64,000 nucleotides of DNA from Aurantimicrobium photophilum (GTDB taxonomy: Bacteria; Actinomycetota; Actinomycetes; Actinomycetales; Microbacteriaceae), in contig NZ_CP023994.1 in the NCBI RefSeq assembly GCF_003194085.1, positions 186,001 through 250,000 on the forward strand, given 5' to 3'. The position numbers and the translations under genes were made by a program. How positions within the stretch are numbered: the stretch's first letter is position 1; every line of letters begins with the position of its first letter. Under the pieces are notes generated by a model. That model saw only the letters and a list, made by a program, of their open reading frames with translations, did not search any database and was not told the DNA's origin. Shown here piece by piece: positions 62,899 through 64,000 of this stretch.

Positions 62899-62996
62899 CC
62901 GTTCTTCCCCTAGGGCACCCCACTCAATGGTTGGGGGTTGCCGGATAGCTAGCTAGGTACTTGGCGCTATCGCTCTGGAACGTTGGATTGAGTATG

Positions 62997-63026
62997 ACAC
63001 AGGCCTCTGACATCAGAGGCCTGTGT
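62997..63026 (-). terminator. Terminator after the 63029-63688 gene
   Basis: A perfect 13-bp stem ACACAGGCCTCTG/CAGAGGCCTGTGT around a four-base loop, three bases after the stop codon of the minus-strand gene. It separates that gene from the leader of the next one. Confidence 0.85.
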
Positions 63027-63028
63027 GT

Positions 63029-63688
63029 TTAGCAACCGGGGATGAGATCCCGATCTGCGATTGCTCTGCGAAGGTTCTCTTCTGCTCTAACGAGTTGTGA
63101 CTGGTTGTCCAGAATGCGTTGACGTTCGAACGCTATCTCCTCGTTCGAGTCAACGCGGTAAGCGGCAGGTGTTCCGTCTGGGTGCCACTGGAATACCTCT
63201 ATGGGGCGATAAGGAGCTGCCAAGAGTTCTTCGAGGTGGGCGGTGTTACTTGCGATTGCTGCATGTGTTCCGTTGACCTCCGTCTGGGCATAGTCAACTG
63301 CTTGCTGTTTCGTTGCACGAATACTGTCGTAGTAGGCAAGTTCTGCTGGGGTGTAGGCGCAGGTTTCCACGCTTAGAGCTGAGCGCGGGGTGACAGGAGT
63401 GGTGCTCCCCGGTTCAGTGGTTCCGCCTTCAGCGCCTGTTGCAGTTTCGGGTGAGAGTTCTGCAGGTCCTGCTGTGTTGAGGTTGCTGGGCGGTGTTGTT
63501 TCTGTTGCCGCCACTGTGGGCAGAGTGATGTCCCCACTGCTATAGGCAATAGCCCCGGTGACACCGCCGCCAACGAGCACGACGGCTGCGATAAAGAGGC
63601 CGTATACCTCGGCGCGCGATGCGCGCCCTCCCGTTACTGAACGTAAGCGTGCTGTGGTTCGTTGTGTTTTCTTGACTGATGTATTCAT
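63029..63688 (-). CDS. Unrecognised single-span secreted or anchored protein
   Basis: A 219-residue protein. A basic start (SVKKTQRTTARLRS) precedes one span (VYGLFIAAVVLVGGGVTGAI), then a Thr/Pro/Ala-rich linker of about 60 residues and a coiled-coil-like helical end (AAIASNTAHLEELLAAPYRP then ERQRILDNQSQLVRAEENLR). Two cysteines (ETCAYTP and the last residue) could form a disulfide. ATG 63688 has AGGGGAAAG upstream. Topology inside-N, outside-C is likely; function unknown. Confidence 0.6.
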   Translation of the reverse strand: MNTSVKKTQRTTARLRSVTGGRASRAEVYGLFIAAVVLVGGGVTGAIAYSSGDITLPTVAATETTPPSNLNTAGPAELSPETATGAEGGTTEPGSTTPVTPRSALSVETCAYTPAELAYYDSIRATKQQAVDYAQTEVNGTHAAIASNTAHLEELLAAPYRPIEVFQWHPDGTPAAYRVDSNEEIAFERQRILDNQSQLVRAEENLRRAIADRDLIPGC

Positions 63689-63722
63689 GGTGTTGTTCTT
63701 TCCCCTCAATGAATGTGTGAAG

Positions 63723-64000
63723 TTAGTACTCTTCTTCGTGGTTCCACTCAGCATCTGGATCAAATCCTGACCCGTATTGGGTCTCGGGATATCCGGTCAT
63801 AGCTGAGTAGCCATGGGGACCGCTGTAGTAGTCGCCATTGTTCATGCCGTCAATGGTGTCGCCGTCATTCGACGGCGTCACCTGGTTACTGCCCGGTGGG
63901 GGCGGTGTAAACATTGCTTTCACAATCGCAACGAAGAAGTAGATCACTCCCCATGCAGCGGCACCAATGCCAGCAATAAGCAGAAAGCCTGCAATAAATT
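63723..64000 (-). CDS. Membrane protein, N-terminal part outside window
   Basis: The minus-strand frame is open to the window end, so the gene starts beyond base 64000. The visible 91 residues have one span (IAGFLLIAGIGAAAWGVIYF) and a hydrophilic C-terminal tail rich in Gly, Asp, Asn and Tyr (DYYSGPHGYSAMTGYPETQY) ending EEEY. A start at GTG 63947 would cut the span in half and is unlikely. It lies 34 bases before the next minus-strand start, so both may be one operon. Function unknown. Confidence 0.6.
   Translation of the reverse strand, partial: FIAGFLLIAGIGAAAWGVIYFFVAIVKAMFTPPPPGSNQVTPSNDGDTIDGMNNGDYYSGPHGYSAMTGYPETQYGSGFDPDAEWNHEEEY

Overview
The window is bacterial chromosome from an actinobacterium, most likely a small-genome member of the Microbacteriaceae (order inferred from gene order and protein character; genus not decided). 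Signs are the order rplM-rpsI-glmM-coaA/glmS-acpS-alr-tsaE-tsaB-rimI-tsaD-groES, the guaB/guaB3 pair with glpD, SURF1, a DUF3817 protein and guaA, a solitary groES under two CIRCE operators, frequent GTG/TTG starts and leaderless genes, and moderate-GC codon use for the phylum.

Layout. 1-11.3 kb: the 3' part of the spc ribosomal operon (rplE' rpsH rplF rplR rpsE rpmD rplO secY adk map), a cell-surface RCC1-repeat protein inserted after map, then infA rpmJ rpsM rpsK rpoA rplQ. rpsN and rpsD are missing from their usual places and several ribosomal proteins carry low-complexity tails. 11.4-16.5 kb: truA, a minus-strand hipBA-type toxin-antitoxin pair, rplM-rpsI and glmM. 16.5-28.7 kb: coaA, glmS, acpS, alr, the tsaE/tsaB/rimI/tsaD block (tRNA t6A synthesis and N-terminal acetylation), small membrane proteins, a 950-residue kinase-aminotransferase fusion, a THUMP-like methyltransferase and groES. 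28.7-33.8 kb: a DUF3800-like protein, RarD-type permease, two solute-binding lipoproteins (one with a lobe deleted) and a HigBA-like pair. 33.8-41.2 kb, minus strand: guaA, DUF3817, SURF1, glpD, guaB3, guaB. 41.4-45.5 kb: a liv-type ABC operon whose LivH has an added N-terminal exported domain.

45.5-62 kb is a defence island, visibly richer in A+T than the housekeeping parts. In order: an AbiE-like toxin-antitoxin pair, a Phd-like antitoxin with a HicA-like toxin, a MazG-like pyrophosphohydrolase overlapping a GIY-YIG/DUF2075 helicase-like protein, a minus-strand restriction-modification pair (m5C methyltransferase and BglII/BstYI-like endonuclease), and a tight five-gene operon (52440-61953). 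The operon ends in a DrmA-like helicase and a DrmB-like DUF1998 protein, the core of DISARM; the usual phospholipase-D protein DrmC is not seen, and in front stand a NERD-nuclease/SF1-helicase and two unrecognised overlapping genes that may be a split DrmE-like protein. This is the best candidate for an undescribed system variant. 62-64 kb holds unrecognised minus-strand genes, one with a leader that can fold its ribosome-binding site into a hairpin.

How the parts work together: the first 45 kb is translation, secretion, cell-wall precursor and purine supply, broken by small stress modules; the rest is layered anti-phage defence. No CRISPR array, rRNA, tRNA or insertion sequence was found.
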